The notes under the pieces were generated by a model. The model saw only the letters and a list, made by a program, of their open reading frames with translations. It was not told the DNA's origin and did no database searches. Positions 1-9,486 of a DNA stretch of 64,000 nt are shown here, one piece after another (within the stretch, counting starts at the first letter, position 1; each line of letters begins with the position of its first letter). The stretch is taken from positions 3,346,501 through 3,410,500 of the forward strand of contig NZ_CP134494.1 in assembly GCF_031759225.1 (NCBI RefSeq), given 5' to 3'. This DNA comes from Mesobacillus jeotgali (GTDB lineage Bacteria > Bacillota > Bacilli > Bacillales > Cytobacillaceae). The translations under genes were made by a program, and so were the position numbers.

Positions 1-203
1 ATTTTGGCTGATAGAATGTCAGCTACTAATTCGTACATTTGTATTTCATCTTTAGGTTTTTTCCACTTTTTCTTCGTGAGATAATCCCATAATTCTTTTT
101 CTCCAACTTGCTCGTATCCGAATATTTTGAATTCTTCAATTTTACTTACCAGAGCCGGTTTTATCTGTTTGTAAAACCGCCCGTATTGATGATTTGGATT
201 CAT
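1..203 (-). CDS. comN: Post-transcriptional regulator ComN (partial, 3' end cut by window edge)
   Basis: The reading frame starts with ATG at 203 behind a GAGGAGG-type ribosome binding site and stays open to the window edge, giving 67 codons. The start MNPNHQYGRFYKQIKPAL and a short, lysine-rich, all-helical protein fit the ComN (YrzD) family, which in B. subtilis acts on comE mRNA to control late competence proteins and is about 98 residues long, so roughly the last third is missing here. It lies divergent to spoVB, as in B. subtilis. The family assignment is by recognition of sequence and neighbourhood; the missing C-terminus cannot be checked. Confidence 0.8.
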   Translation of the reverse strand, partial: MNPNHQYGRFYKQIKPALVSKIEEFKIFGYEQVGEKELWDYLTKKKWKKPKDEIQMYELVADILSAK

Positions 204-326
204 CCCCTGGCCTCCTCGTCCAATTTTCTAGTCTTTTAATGTTTTAACCTTGTCATGCTTTGTCCACTTTCTTGCATATAGTTAATTGTATATGAAATAA
301 GCATTTTTGAGAAGGCAGGGAGCGGA

Positions 327-1880
327 ATGTCAAAGTTTTTAAAAGGAACATTTATTTTACTTATAGCCGGGCTTGTCACGAGGGTGCTTGGTTTCATAAA
401 TCGGATTGTCATCGCCCGTTTCATCGGGGAGGAAGGTGTTGGTCTTTACATGATGGCCTTCCCTACAATGGTGCTTGTCGTGACGATTACTCAGCTGGGA
501 CTCCCAGTTGCGATATCAAAGAATGTGGCTGAAGCTGAGGCAAAAGGCGACTTCCGCAAAATCAAGAAAATCCTTGTCGTTTCCCTTGCAACCACTATAT
601 CTTTATCGATTATCTTTACACCGGCGCTGATTTTCCTTGCTCCGTACTTATCCGAGACATTGTTCACGGATCCAAGGACGCAGTGGCCGCTACTTGCTAT
701 CGCTCCAATTGTTCCGATCGTAGCAATCTCATCTGTTCTGCGCGGATACTTCCAGGGAAGGCAGAATATGCGACCTTCTGCGATATCACAGGTGATCGAG
801 CAGCTTGTCCGGATTACCTTGATTGCTGTATTGACAAAAGCCTTCATGCCGTATGGTATAGAATATGCTGCAGCAGGCGCCATGATTGCGTCTGTAATTG
901 GAGAGCTCATTTCATTAATCTACTTGATGACAACCTTTAAGCTCAGGAAAAGTTTCCGCCTTCGGAAAAATTTCTTTCAATTTGTCAATTCCGGCAAATC
1001 CACTTTTAATGACCTAATGAAAATTGCGCTGCCTACTACTGGATCAAGATTGATTGGCTCAGTTTCATGGTTTTTTGAACCAATCGTGGTGGCGCACAGT
1101 CTGGCGATCGCCGGTGTGGCCGCCGTGGCTGCCACCAAACAATATGGCGCATTGACTGGTTTCGCGATGCCATTGCTTTTGTTACCATCATTCATCACGT
1201 ATTCGCTGTCCACCTCACTTGTACCGGCAATCAGTGAAGCGAACTCCCAAAAGAAAATGAAGGTGATCGAACATCTTTTGCAGCAATCTTTGCGTTTTTC
1301 TCTTTTGACAGGCGGCCTGGCGATTGTCGTTTTATATGTACTGGCTGAACCGCTAATGACATTGATGTACGGCACATCAAACGGTTCCCAATTCATCAAG
1401 CTGATGGCGCCATTCTTCTTGTTCTACTATTTCCAGGGGCCGCTGCAGGCAGCGTTGCAGGCTCTTGATTTGGCGAGAGCTGCGATGATCAACAGCTTGA
1501 TCGGAAATCTGGCCAAGACGGCTGTCATCTTCCTGCTGGCAAGCCAGCCTGCTTTTGGTATCAATGGCGTAGCCCTCGGTATGGTCATGGGAATCGTGCT
1601 CATCACCCTCCTCCATTTCGCTACCATGCTTAAGGCTGTTTCTTTCACCTTTTATGTAAAAGATTATATAAAAGTGTTGGCAGTTATCATTCTTTCAGGT
1701 TTACTAGGCTTCATGCTCTGGGATTGGCTGGATCAAAATCTTTCATTGGCAGTAAGGATTCTTATTAATGCAGGGACTGTAAGCATCCTATACATTTCCC
1801 TTTCAGTAGCACTTGGTTTGATCAGGAGAAATGAGCTTTCTAAATTGAAATCTGTATTAATATCATTTTTAAAGAAGTAA
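327..1880 (+). CDS. spoVB: Stage V sporulation protein B, MOP-family lipid flippase
   Basis: A 517-residue polytopic membrane protein with about 14 hydrophobic segments and the polysaccharide-transport/MurJ-like N-terminus (GTFILLIAGLVTRVLGFINR). SpoVB is required for spore cortex peptidoglycan synthesis and is thought to move lipid-linked precursors across the outer forespore membrane. Length matches B. subtilis SpoVB (about 518). The start ATG follows GGCAGGGAGCGGA, a good ribosome binding site. It is transcribed alone on the plus strand, divergent from comN, and ends in a bidirectional terminator shared with the convergent DUF421 gene. Other MOP paralogues exist in Bacillaceae, but position beside comN and yrbG supports spoVB. 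Confidence 0.93.
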   Translation: MSKFLKGTFILLIAGLVTRVLGFINRIVIARFIGEEGVGLYMMAFPTMVLVVTITQLGLPVAISKNVAEAEAKGDFRKIKKILVVSLATTISLSIIFTPALIFLAPYLSETLFTDPRTQWPLLAIAPIVPIVAISSVLRGYFQGRQNMRPSAISQVIEQLVRITLIAVLTKAFMPYGIEYAAAGAMIASVIGELISLIYLMTTFKLRKSFRLRKNFFQFVNSGKSTFNDLMKIALPTTGSRLIGSVSWFFEPIVVAHSLAIAGVAAVAATKQYGALTGFAMPLLLLPSFITYSLSTSLVPAISEANSQKKMKVIEHLLQQSLRFSLLTGGLAIVVLYVLAEPLMTLMYGTSNGSQFIKLMAPFFLFYYFQGPLQAALQALDLARAAMINSLIGNLAKTAVIFLLASQPAFGINGVALGMVMGIVLITLLHFATMLKAVSFTFYVKDYIKVLAVIILSGLLGFMLWDWLDQNLSLAVRILINAGTVSILYISLSVALGLIRRNELSKLKSVLISFLKK

Positions 1881-1882
1881 AT

Positions 1883-1915
1883 AAAAAAACGTGGACATTG
1901 TCTCCACGTTTTTAT
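1883..1915. terminator. Bidirectional terminator between spoVB and the DUF421 gene
   Basis: A-rich tract, stem CGTGGA / TCCACG and T-rich tract on both sides, placed directly between two convergent stop codons, so it can serve both genes. Confidence 0.8.
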
Positions 1916-2592
1916 TTGTCCTTTAAATCAATATAGAATTTTCCATTTTGGTAGCTGCAAAAAGAAATCTCTCCTGGATCTTTATAACCCTGTTTACTCA
2001 GCTGCTCCAGCAGCCAGGAACTCGATTTATCAATCATTCCGAGATTATCTTCCTGGACCTCGCCATCGATGATTAACGGAAGTGCGAGGCTGCTGCTGTC
2101 CTGCTGCCCTTCCTGTTCTCCCTGATTCTTTTGAAAAATGGATAAGGTCCCTGATGGCTCCAAAATGGCATACTCTACATCGGCAATATCGCCTACATCC
2201 TTTTCTCGCAATTGAAGAAGCAGATCGTCAAAATTATATCTTTGCGACCGCATTGCTTTCTCATCGATTTTTCCATCATTGATGATGATTGTCGGCTTCC
2301 CGTCGACGATATCCCTGAACTTTTTGCTTTTAAGAGACAACATCGCCAATGTGATCTGGATGATGACAAGCACACTAATTGGAAGAAGAGTGTTAACTAA
2401 TGGGTCTTTTGTGTTTTCAATGGCCAGGGAAGCCATTTCGGCAATCATGATGTAGACAACCAAATCCAGGATGCTTAATTCACCGATTTCTCTTTTTCCC
2501 ATTAAGCGGAAAATCAACAAAATCAATAAATAAAGGAGAACAGTCCTAAAAAGGATGATGAAATAATGTTCCAACTTTCCCCCGCCCTTCAC
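1912..2592 (-). CDS. yrbG: DUF421 (YetF/YrbG-type) membrane protein
   Basis: A 226-residue protein with three N-terminal membrane segments (about residues 8-85) followed by a cytoplasmic DUF421 region carrying the family signature [18 protein letters not shown]. The family (YetF, YrbG, YkjA and spore SpoVA-cluster relatives) is widespread in Bacillaceae; its biochemical role is not settled. The start is a GTG with AAAGAGG seven bases upstream; an in-frame TTG six codons later, behind GGGGGAAAG, is an alternative that would give 220 residues. Position between spoVB and the YrzE-type gene matches B. subtilis yrbG. It converges on spoVB. Confidence 0.85.
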   Translation of the reverse strand: MKGGGKLEHYFIILFRTVLLYLLILLIFRLMGKREIGELSILDLVVYIMIAEMASLAIENTKDPLVNTLLPISVLVIIQITLAMLSLKSKKFRDIVDGKPTIIINDGKIDEKAMRSQRYNFDDLLLQLREKDVGDIADVEYAILEPSGTLSIFQKNQGEQEGQQDSSSLALPLIIDGEVQEDNLGMIDKSSSWLLEQLSKQGYKDPGEISFCSYQNGKFYIDLKDK

Positions 2593-2761
2593 ACAGCATT
2601 CCTCTTTAGTCTTTAACTTACAACTAAAAAAATACTTATCCTTTCGGATTTTTTTAACGGATTTCTTGAATAAAAACTGATTCTATTTGTCCTTTTCTGT
2701 GAATATGCTTGTACTAGGCAATTCTCGTTTAGAGGGATTAGATCAGAGAGGAGAGGGGTTA

Positions 2762-3148
2762 ATGGAATCCAAAAGTTTAGGAAGGGCCGTGCTGTACGGG
2801 GTGATCGCCATATTTCTTCTGGCAATCGTGAGCAGTTTGATATTTTCTCTTCTTTTAAAGTTCACTTCCGTCCAGGAATCTTCACTTCAGTACGTCATGA
2901 CATCCATTTCTTTTTTATCCATTTTCATCGGCGGCTTTATCACTGGCGGGAATGGAAAAGAAAAAGGCTGGATGATTGGAGGAGCTACAGGCCTGGTATA
3001 TTCTTTAATTATTTTCCTGTTCCAATACCTGGGTTATGACAGCCTGTTTTCAGTTGAACAAATCATCTATCATATCTGCTATATTCTTACAGCAATGATG
3101 GGCGGCATACTTGGTGTAAACATCGTAGGCGGGCCATCGAAGGCATAA
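2762..3148 (+). CDS. yrzE: TIGR04086-type small membrane protein (YrzE-like)
   Basis: A 128-residue protein of four hydrophobic segments with glycine-rich turns (FIGGFITGGNGKEKGWMIGG) typical of the YrzE/TIGR04086 family of Bacillales membrane proteins of unknown role. I chose the ATG at 2762 because GAGAGGAGAGGGG lies just upstream; a longer in-frame reading from 2687 has no comparable site. The neighbours yrbG and yajC are the same as in B. subtilis. It is followed by a strong terminator. No catalytic motif is visible. Confidence 0.8.
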   Translation: MESKSLGRAVLYGVIAIFLLAIVSSLIFSLLLKFTSVQESSLQYVMTSISFLSIFIGGFITGGNGKEKGWMIGGATGLVYSLIIFLFQYLGYDSLFSVEQIIYHICYILTAMMGGILGVNIVGGPSKA

Positions 3149-3180
3149 AAAAGAAGCGAACCGGGTTCGCTTCTTTTTTT
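3146..3180. terminator. Strong rho-independent terminator after the YrzE-like gene
   Basis: Perfect stem GAAGCGAACC / GGTTCGCTTC flanked by A6 and T7, so it could stop transcription from both directions. Confidence 0.9.
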
Positions 3181-3219
3181 GGTAGTAAAATTGCTAGTAC
3201 ATTTTACACTTCGATAAAT

Positions 3220-3340
3220 GTCCAGCTCCAGCGCCTAGCCCCTCGAGTCGTTTCAGTCCGCCCAATGAAGTCAAAGAACGACTTCACCGGTCGGCCTTCC
3301 AACGCTTGTCGGGGCTGACCAAGGCGCTTCCACTTTTCGT
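3220..3340 (+). repeat. Dispersed ~120-bp intergenic repeat, copy 1
   Basis: Runs from TCCAGCTCCAGCGCCTAGCC to GGCGCTTCCACTTTTCGT. Its reverse complement recurs with only scattered changes at 27879-27999 and in shortened form at 28036-28097. An internal inverted repeat (TGAAGTC / GACTTCA) sits in its middle and the ends are also partly complementary (AGCGCC / GGCGCT). The right end lies one base from the yajC stop codon. Similar sequences recur between genes of many Bacillaceae, from memory; function unknown. Confidence 0.85.
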
Positions 3341-3341
3341 G

Positions 3342-3617
3342 TTATACCCCTGCTGCTGATTCCCTGACGTCGCGGATTGCCGCGCGGTCATATGTAAGAC
3401 GGCTTCCGTCTCCACATTTGATGACAACAGTTCCTTCATCAAGTGCATCGACAATTCCATGCAGACCGCCGATCGTTACTACCTTGTCACCTTTTTGAAG
3501 GTCACTTTGCATTTGCTGAACCGCTTTCTGCCTCTTTTGCTGAGGGCGGATCAACAAGAAATAGAATAGTACAAACATCAGCAATAGCGGGAATACTGTA
3601 CCTACTAATCCTTCCAT
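3342..3617 (-). CDS. yajC: Preprotein translocase accessory subunit YajC
   Basis: A 91-residue protein with one N-terminal membrane segment (about residues 6-23), then the family hallmark LIRPQQKRQK and a small beta-rich cytoplasmic domain with GDKVVTIGGLHGIV. YajC joins SecDF at the Sec translocon. Length is typical. The ATG follows GGAGGGG by eight bases. The gene follows tgt, as in many bacteria (tgt-yajC), and is called yrbF in B. subtilis. The dispersed repeat abuts its stop codon. Confidence 0.95.
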   Translation of the reverse strand: MEGLVGTVFPLLLMFVLFYFLLIRPQQKRQKAVQQMQSDLQKGDKVVTIGGLHGIVDALDEGTVVIKCGDGSRLTYDRAAIRDVRESAAGV

Positions 3618-3688
3618 TCATTTCCCCTCCTTTCATGTAATGGGCTGTTGACGCCATGCGAGAACAGCCTTATTGAAGAGCAGTTTAT

Positions 3689-4831
<1,143 letters not shown>

Positions 4832-4887
4832 TTAAGCTCCTTCCAGAAGTCCAATTTCAATTAAGTGTTTATTTTACAAAGATAGAA

Positions 4888-5916
4888 CTATAAAATCAGC
4901 ATCGCATCGCCAAAGCTGAAAAAGCGATACCGTTCTTCTACTGCTTTATTATAGGCACTAAGGACATTTTCCCGTCCAGCCAAAGCACTTACAAGCATGA
5001 TCAATGTCGACTTTGGCAAGTGGAAATTCGTAATCATGCCGTCGATTGCCTTAAATTCATAGCCAGGATAAATGAAGATATTCGTCCATCCATTTTCAGC
5101 GACAAATTTACCATCATTGGCAGTTGCAATCGTCTCCAGGGTCCGTGTCGAAGTCGTTCCAACCGTGATGATCCGGCCTCCTTGTTCGCGGACTGTATTC
5201 AACAGCAATGCCGTTCCTTCAGTCACCTGGTAAAATTCAGAATGCATATCATGTTCCTCAATGGAATCCACACTGACAGGCCTGAATGTTCCCAGCCCGA
5301 CATGAAGGGTAATGAAGGCGATATGGACGCCCATTTCCTTGAGTTCTTCCAGCAATTCCTCGGTAAAATGCAAGCCTGCAGTTGGAGCTGCGGCCGAGCC
5401 TCTTTCTCTCGCGAACACAGTCTGGTATCTGTCCTTATCCTCCAGCTGCTCCTTAATATAAGGAGGAAGAGGCATCTCACCCAGCTGTTCAAGCACTTCA
5501 TAAAAAATGCCGCTATATGAAAACTTAAGATTCCTGCCGCCGTGTTCTGCTTCCCCGGTGCATTCCGCGGTCAATAGGCCGTCGCCAAAGATAATTTTCG
5601 TGCCTTCCTTTACTCTCTTTGCGGGTTTCACAAGTGTTTCCCACTCATCTCCCTCAAGCTGCTTCAGAAGAAGGACTTCAATTTTGGCACCCGTGTCCTC
5701 TTTCATGCCAAAAAGCCTTGCCGGAAGAACTTTCGTGTCATTCAGCACGAGGCAATCACCCGGTTTAAGATAGCTTTTGATATTCTTGAAAATATCATGT
5801 TCTAAATGGCCCGATTCTTTATTTAAGACCATCAGCCTGCTTTCCGCTCTCTGTTCAAGCGGAGTCTGGGCAATCAGTTCCTCAGGTAAATGGAAATCAA
5901 ACAAATCTACTTTCAT
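4888..5916 (-). CDS. queA: S-adenosylmethionine:tRNA ribosyltransferase-isomerase
   Basis: A 342-residue enzyme that transfers and rearranges the ribosyl group of SAM onto preQ1-tRNA to form epoxyqueuosine. Family signatures include the N-terminal [36 protein letters not shown] and the C-terminal [15 protein letters not shown]. Length is standard. ATG follows AAGGGTG. It sits just upstream of tgt on the same strand, so consecutive steps of queuosine modification are co-encoded, as in B. subtilis. Confidence 0.97.
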   Translation of the reverse strand: MKVDLFDFHLPEELIAQTPLEQRAESRLMVLNKESGHLEHDIFKNIKSYLKPGDCLVLNDTKVLPARLFGMKEDTGAKIEVLLLKQLEGDEWETLVKPAKRVKEGTKIIFGDGLLTAECTGEAEHGGRNLKFSYSGIFYEVLEQLGEMPLPPYIKEQLEDKDRYQTVFARERGSAAAPTAGLHFTEELLEELKEMGVHIAFITLHVGLGTFRPVSVDSIEEHDMHSEFYQVTEGTALLLNTVREQGGRIITVGTTSTRTLETIATANDGKFVAENGWTNIFIYPGYEFKAIDGMITNFHLPKSTLIMLVSALAGRENVLSAYNKAVEERYRFFSFGDAMLIL

Positions 5917-5960
5917 GTTGTCACCCTTACTAAGTTTCTATTTATTTGTTCATGGACCAA

Positions 5961-6167
5961 TCATCTGAATCGGCCCATAAAGTAAAAGATTGCAGATAAG
6001 ATGATGCTGGCAAGAATTGACGTTACAATGGGGAAGTAAAAGGTTGTATTGCCTTTTTTAATGACGATGTCTCCTGGCAGTCTTCCCAAATTGACAAACT
6101 GCATGATGAACCCAATGACGAAAATCACTGCACCGGCGATCATCACGAACTTAGCTGCACCTGTCAT
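5961..6167 (-). CDS. DUF2905 two-pass membrane protein (YrzS-like)
   Basis: A 68-residue protein with two membrane segments separated by the conserved loop [19 protein letters not shown], diagnostic of DUF2905, whose function is unknown. Its ATG overlaps the ruvB stop codon (ATGA arrangement) and has AAGGTG eight bases upstream, so it is probably translationally coupled to ruvB. B. subtilis has the same gene (yrzS) in the same place between ruvB and queA. Confidence 0.85.
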   Translation of the reverse strand: MTGAAKFVMIAGAVIFVIGFIMQFVNLGRLPGDIVIKKGNTTFYFPIVTSILASIILSAIFYFMGRFR

Positions 6168-7165
6168 CGTTCAGGCACCTTCATTTCAAAATGTCGGTAT
6201 ACGGCCTCCGTTACAATTCTTCCCCTAGGAGTCCTCTGCAAAAACCCGATCTGCAATAAATATGGTTCATATACATCTTCAATTGTCTGCGATTCCTCTC
6301 CGATGGTTGCGGAGATCGTCTCTAACCCGACGGGACCGCCGCGGTATTTTTCAATGATGCCTTTCAGCAGTTTATGGTCTATATGGTCAAGACCCAGGGT
6401 GTCTACCTGCATCAACTCTAAAGCTTCCTGGGCAAGAGTTTCCTCTACTGCTCCATTTCCGCGCACCTGGGCAAAGTCGCGCACTCTCTTCAAGAGGCGG
6501 TTTGCAATCCTCGGTGTACCTCGAGACCTTCTCGCAAGCTCCTGTGCGGCTGGCCAGTCAATGTCGGTTTCCAAAAGCTCAGCTGTCCTGACGACAATAT
6601 CAGTAAGCTGTTTCTCATTATAGTATTCCAAACGGCTAAGAACTCCAAACCTGTCCCTTAAAGGAGCTGACAACGAACCGGCACGAGTCGTCGCACCGAC
6701 AAGTGTGAACGGAGGGAGGTCCAGCCTGACAGATCTGGCACTTGGCCCTTTGCCGATGACGATATCCAGGCAGAAGTCTTCCATGGCAGGATAGAGTACT
6801 TCCTCAATCGTTCTTGGGAGCCTGTGAATTTCATCTATGAACAGAACATCCCCCGGTTCCAGGGCCGTCAGGATGGCTGCCAGGTCACCAGGCCTCTCAA
6901 TGGCTGGTCCTGAGGTGGTCCTGAGGTTAACGCCCATTTCATTGGCGATGATGGCCGCCAGTGTCGTCTTGCCCAGACCAGGCGGTCCGTAGAGCAACAC
7001 ATGATCCAGCGTTTCCCGCCTCATTTTGGCCGCTTCAATGAACACTTCAAGATTTGCTTTCACTTTATCCTGGCCGATATATTGCCTGAGTGTCTGCGGA
7101 CGCAGGCTCTGCTCAAATGAAACATCCTGGTCGCCCGCTTCACTGGAGATGATTCGTTCTTCCAT
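6164..7165 (-). CDS. ruvB: Holliday junction branch-migration ATPase RuvB
   Basis: A 333-residue AAA+ motor that drives Holliday junction branch migration with RuvA. The order of motifs is complete: Walker [10 protein letters not shown] (about residue 60), Walker [12 protein letters not shown], sensor 1 VGATTRAG, sensor 2 [15 protein letters not shown], and the C-terminal DNA-binding winged helix with [12 protein letters not shown] is preceded by AAGGTGAG. It follows ruvA after 67 bases and overlaps the DUF2905 gene. Confidence 0.98.
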   Translation of the reverse strand: MEERIISSEAGDQDVSFEQSLRPQTLRQYIGQDKVKANLEVFIEAAKMRRETLDHVLLYGPPGLGKTTLAAIIANEMGVNLRTTSGPAIERPGDLAAILTALEPGDVLFIDEIHRLPRTIEEVLYPAMEDFCLDIVIGKGPSARSVRLDLPPFTLVGATTRAGSLSAPLRDRFGVLSRLEYYNEKQLTDIVVRTAELLETDIDWPAAQELARRSRGTPRIANRLLKRVRDFAQVRGNGAVEETLAQEALELMQVDTLGLDHIDHKLLKGIIEKYRGGPVGLETISATIGEESQTIEDVYEPYLLQIGFLQRTPRGRIVTEAVYRHFEMKVPER

Positions 7166-7232
7166 CAGTTTCTCACCTTTCTAATAAGCTGAGTGACCGC
7201 ACCTAATCGTACCAGTCAATTTTACCTCAGCA

Positions 7233-7841
7233 TTATCTTAATAGCTTCTGTAATGCTTTCTTGATATATTGGTCTGTCGTCAATGTTTCTTTCTTCAAAT
7301 CAGGAGTGATTTTGCGTATCTCTTTTTCAGAGTAACCAAGTGCCTTCAGTGCCAACACCGCCTCATCAAACTCAGTCGACTGGCTTATGGTTGCTGCTAC
7401 CTCGTCCGTATTGAACAGATTAGGGAAATAATCTGGAACAAGATCATGCAGTTTACCCTTCAAATCAAGGATCATTTGTCTCGCGGTCTTCTTGCCTACC
7501 CCAGGGAATTTGACAAGGAACGTTTCATCTTCATTTTCGATTGCCTGGACCACTTGACCGGGTTCTCCTGACGCCAGTATGGCCAATGCCCCTTTCGGAC
7601 CGATTCCCGAAACATTCAATAGCCTTGTGAAAAGTGCCTTTTCCTCTCGATTCTTAAATCCATAAAGAGCCATGAGGTCTTCCCGGACATAATGATATGT
7701 ATAAATACAAACCTCTTTCCCTGCTTCTTTTGTAAATACAAATGGGTTTGGTGTCATGATCTGGTATCCAATCCCGCTGTTTTCAATCACTATATATTCA
7801 GGACCGACGAAATCGACGGTACCTTTTATGAATTCATACAA
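7233..7841 (-). CDS. ruvA: Holliday junction recognition protein RuvA
   Basis: A 202-residue protein with the N-terminal OB-fold domain (residues 1-63), two helix-hairpin-helix motifs ([13 protein letters not shown] and [13 protein letters not shown]) and a C-terminal three-helix domain that contacts RuvB. The start is TTG with GAGGGG eight bases upstream. A 15-codon reading frame with a stronger ribosome binding site overlaps this start out of frame (see separate entry), and a LexA-like box lies about 80 bases upstream, fitting the SOS control known for ruvAB in B. subtilis. Confidence 0.96.
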   Translation of the reverse strand: MYEFIKGTVDFVGPEYIVIENSGIGYQIMTPNPFVFTKEAGKEVCIYTYHYVREDLMALYGFKNREEKALFTRLLNVSGIGPKGALAILASGEPGQVVQAIENEDETFLVKFPGVGKKTARQMILDLKGKLHDLVPDYFPNLFNTDEVAATISQSTEFDEAVLALKALGYSEKEIRKITPDLKKETLTTDQYIKKALQKLLR

Positions 7842-7873
7842 TACTCTCGCCCCTCTGCTTTGCTGTAACTCAT
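7826..7873 (-). CDS. Possible 15-codon upstream open reading frame overlapping ruvA start
   Basis: ATG at 7873 follows AAAAGGAG with nine bases between, a better site than that of ruvA itself. It encodes [15 protein letters not shown] and stops at 7826, thirteen bases inside ruvA in another frame. Ribosomes finishing it would be placed on the ruvA start, so coupling is possible. No homology is known to me; it may be chance. Confidence 0.35.
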   Translation of the reverse strand: MSYSKAEGREYCMNS

Positions 7874-7919
7874 TTTAACATACTCCTTTTAAAGGTATGA
7901 ATAAAAATATGCAAAAAGG

Positions 7920-7933
7920 CGAACGTATGATCA
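7920..7933 (-). promoter_or_regulatory. Candidate LexA (DinR) box upstream of ruvAB
   Basis: CGAACGTATGATCA on the plus strand, TGATCATACGTTCG on the minus strand. Compared with the Bacillus consensus CGAAC-N4-GTTCG one half is perfect and the other differs at two positions. It is about 80 bases upstream of ruvA, whose operon is SOS-controlled in B. subtilis. Confidence 0.5.
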
Positions 7934-7973
7934 TTTTTTATGGAAGCTGGCCTTTCTAAAAACCTGATGAAAT

Positions 7974-8002
7974 ACAAATAAGAGCCAGTCAGCCCGGCTC
8001 TT
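7974..8002 (-). terminator. Probable terminator of bofC
   Basis: Stem AAGAGCC / GGCTCTT with the bofC stop codon in the loop, followed on the minus strand by ATTTGTATTT. The tract is only moderately T-rich. Confidence 0.6.
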
Positions 8003-8546
8003 CACTGTTTTCAATCACTGTATATGGTTTAAAAGTCTCCAATACCTCTTCATAGCACTGTTTATTGCGGATTGGAATGCCTTTCTTCAATTGATCTCTT
8101 TTTATACTTTCAAGTCTGCCAAGATCAATCTGGAAGAACGATTGGATAATATTCGAACCTTGCGGCCTACCATTAAAAATTGTAAGGACCCCTTCATCCG
8201 ATAACCCGAAATAACCATTTGCCTTCAATAGCGGTGAGATATCATCATATTCCTGCCTGAACACCGCCTTATTGGCTTCCATATCCACTAGCTGCCATTC
8301 GTCATATTTGGCCCAGAAGTCTTCCATGGACCAAATAGTTTCCACAATCCGTTCCTCACTCATTTCACCATCAAGATAGACTCTTTGCAGAATGAGGGTG
8401 ACTTTTAGAGGTTTGCTTTCATCGACTGCTTCTTCAGGCTTCTCAGCAAAAACCGGCTCTGTCTGAAGTACTAAACTGTATCCCGATAGACTGATTAGGA
8501 GAATAACAGCTGAGCTTAATACTTTTAATAATTTAGTTGAAGCCAT
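7989..8546 (-). CDS. bofC: BofC, intercompartmental regulator of pro-sigma-K processing
   Basis: A 185-residue secreted protein: residues 8-30 form a signal or membrane-anchor helix, followed by the BofC domain (VTLILQRVYLDGEMSEE, a conserved start of the mature protein) and a C-terminal domain. BofC is made in the forespore under sigma-G and restrains the SpoIVB protease that triggers SpoIVFB cleavage of pro-sigma-K; SpoIVFA and SpoIVFB are also encoded in this window. ATG follows AGAGGTGG. It lies upstream of ruvA on the same strand, as in B. subtilis. Confidence 0.93.
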   Translation of the reverse strand: MASTKLLKVLSSAVILLISLSGYSLVLQTEPVFAEKPEEAVDESKPLKVTLILQRVYLDGEMSEERIVETIWSMEDFWAKYDEWQLVDMEANKAVFRQEYDDISPLLKANGYFGLSDEGVLTIFNGRPQGSNIIQSFFQIDLGRLESIKRDQLKKGIPIRNKQCYEEVLETFKPYTVIENSEEPG

Positions 8547-8637
8547 TGCTGTCCACCTCTCTTATTTGCTAAAATTTGTTCTTTTTCACTAATAGTGTAG
8601 CCAAAATGAACTTATTTATCCTTTAAATAAATACATG

Positions 8638-8674
8638 AAAATAGAAGGCAAGAGGTTACTCTGCCTTCTATCAA
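8638..8674 (-). terminator. Terminator of the CoxA-like gene
   Basis: Perfect stem ATAGAAGGCA / TGCCTTCTAT with an 11-base loop, just after the stop codon; followed on the minus strand by TTTCATG, a short T tract. Confidence 0.65.
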
Positions 8675-8676
8675 GT

Positions 8677-9387
8677 TTAAGGGTTGATGTTGATGCTTTC
8701 CCTTGGATTTCCATTTCTCCGGTCATAATCTATATTCCTTGATCTGCTGAAGGTACCTTCATCCTCAATGATGCGAAGCACCCTGCCTTCAGTATATGGA
8801 AGGACAGCCTTTTTGATTTTCTTGTCTGTCTGTTTTTTCTGGGACTTATCCTTATAGGCCACCGCTATTTCTACTTCCCTGCCGAATAAAACAGATCTTA
8901 CCTTGTCGACATTATCAACCGATTCAGCAGCAATCCCGACTTTGCGGGCCATTTCGTTATCCTGTTCGTTGTTCGAATAGGTGCGTGCTTTGCCGCTGCC
9001 TTTATGCTCGCTTAAATGTCCATGGTAATTCAAATCACCGCGACTGTATTTATTGTCTCTCTGGAAAAAGTTATGGTCATGGTCTGAACGCGGGACAGTT
9101 GGATTCGGAGGGTTGCCGTTTTCATCTCTGGATTGGAGCATCGACCGTTTCCGAGTGTCTGCGACTAGACCCTCTTTACCGAAATTGTGGTCAAAAATTT
9201 CCGTAATCGCACCTTCCCGGTCATCCATCACATCAATTTCATTTCCTTTTTCATTCGAGTAATAGCCAAGTGGCTGCCCACGGTCGGCATTCCTGTCCTG
9301 TACAGCGGCATCATCATTCCCATTACAGGCCGCAAGCCCGATCGTAAGCAGGGAAGCTATAGGTAAGAACAACATTCTCCTGTCCAA
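8677..9387 (-). CDS. coxA: YhcN/YlaJ-family sporulation lipoprotein (CoxA-like)
   Basis: A lipoprotein of 236 residues (232 from the ATG at 9375): signal peptide with lipobox LAAC (mature Cys about residue 21), a polar low-complexity middle, and the conserved YhcN/YlaJ domain (MARKVGIAAESVDNVDKV... VAVAYKD-like region) in the second half. CoxA of B. subtilis is a spore cortex-associated protein encoded next to safA, as here. The TTG at 9387 has GGGGG nine bases upstream, but that run is the descending arm of the terminator of the preceding gene; the ATG at 9375 has GGAG too close to it. The start is therefore uncertain. The symbol rests on position and family. Confidence 0.75.
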   Translation of the reverse strand: MDRRMLFLPIASLLTIGLAACNGNDDAAVQDRNADRGQPLGYYSNEKGNEIDVMDDREGAITEIFDHNFGKEGLVADTRKRSMLQSRDENGNPPNPTVPRSDHDHNFFQRDNKYSRGDLNYHGHLSEHKGSGKARTYSNNEQDNEMARKVGIAAESVDNVDKVRSVLFGREVEIAVAYKDKSQKKQTDKKIKKAVLPYTEGRVLRIIEDEGTFSRSRNIDYDRRNGNPRESININP

Positions 9388-9388
9388 T

Positions 9389-9453
9389 CAAAAAACCCCC
9401 ATCCTAGCTATAATGAGCACTTTAACATGCTCATTATTAGAGTGCGGATGGGG
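9389..9453 (-). terminator. Large two-step terminator hairpin downstream of the phosphotransferase gene
   Basis: Outer stem CCCCATCC / GGATGGGG encloses a bulged region and an inner perfect stem ATAATGAGCA / TGCTCATTAT; a T6 tract follows on the minus strand. The T tract ends two bases before the possible TTG start of the CoxA-like gene. Confidence 0.85.
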
Positions 9454-9486
9454 CTGGATTTTCATTCTGACAGATACGTCCAAAAC

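Noticed and set aside
3642..3668. Hairpin GGCTGTT / AACAGCC between tgt and yajC as a terminator
   Set aside because: No T tract on the minus strand and the yajC binding site follows at once; tgt and yajC are probably co-transcribed.
5020..5520. Plus-strand 166-codon frame opposite queA
   Set aside because: Fully inside queA, whose identity is certain; no binding site or homology.
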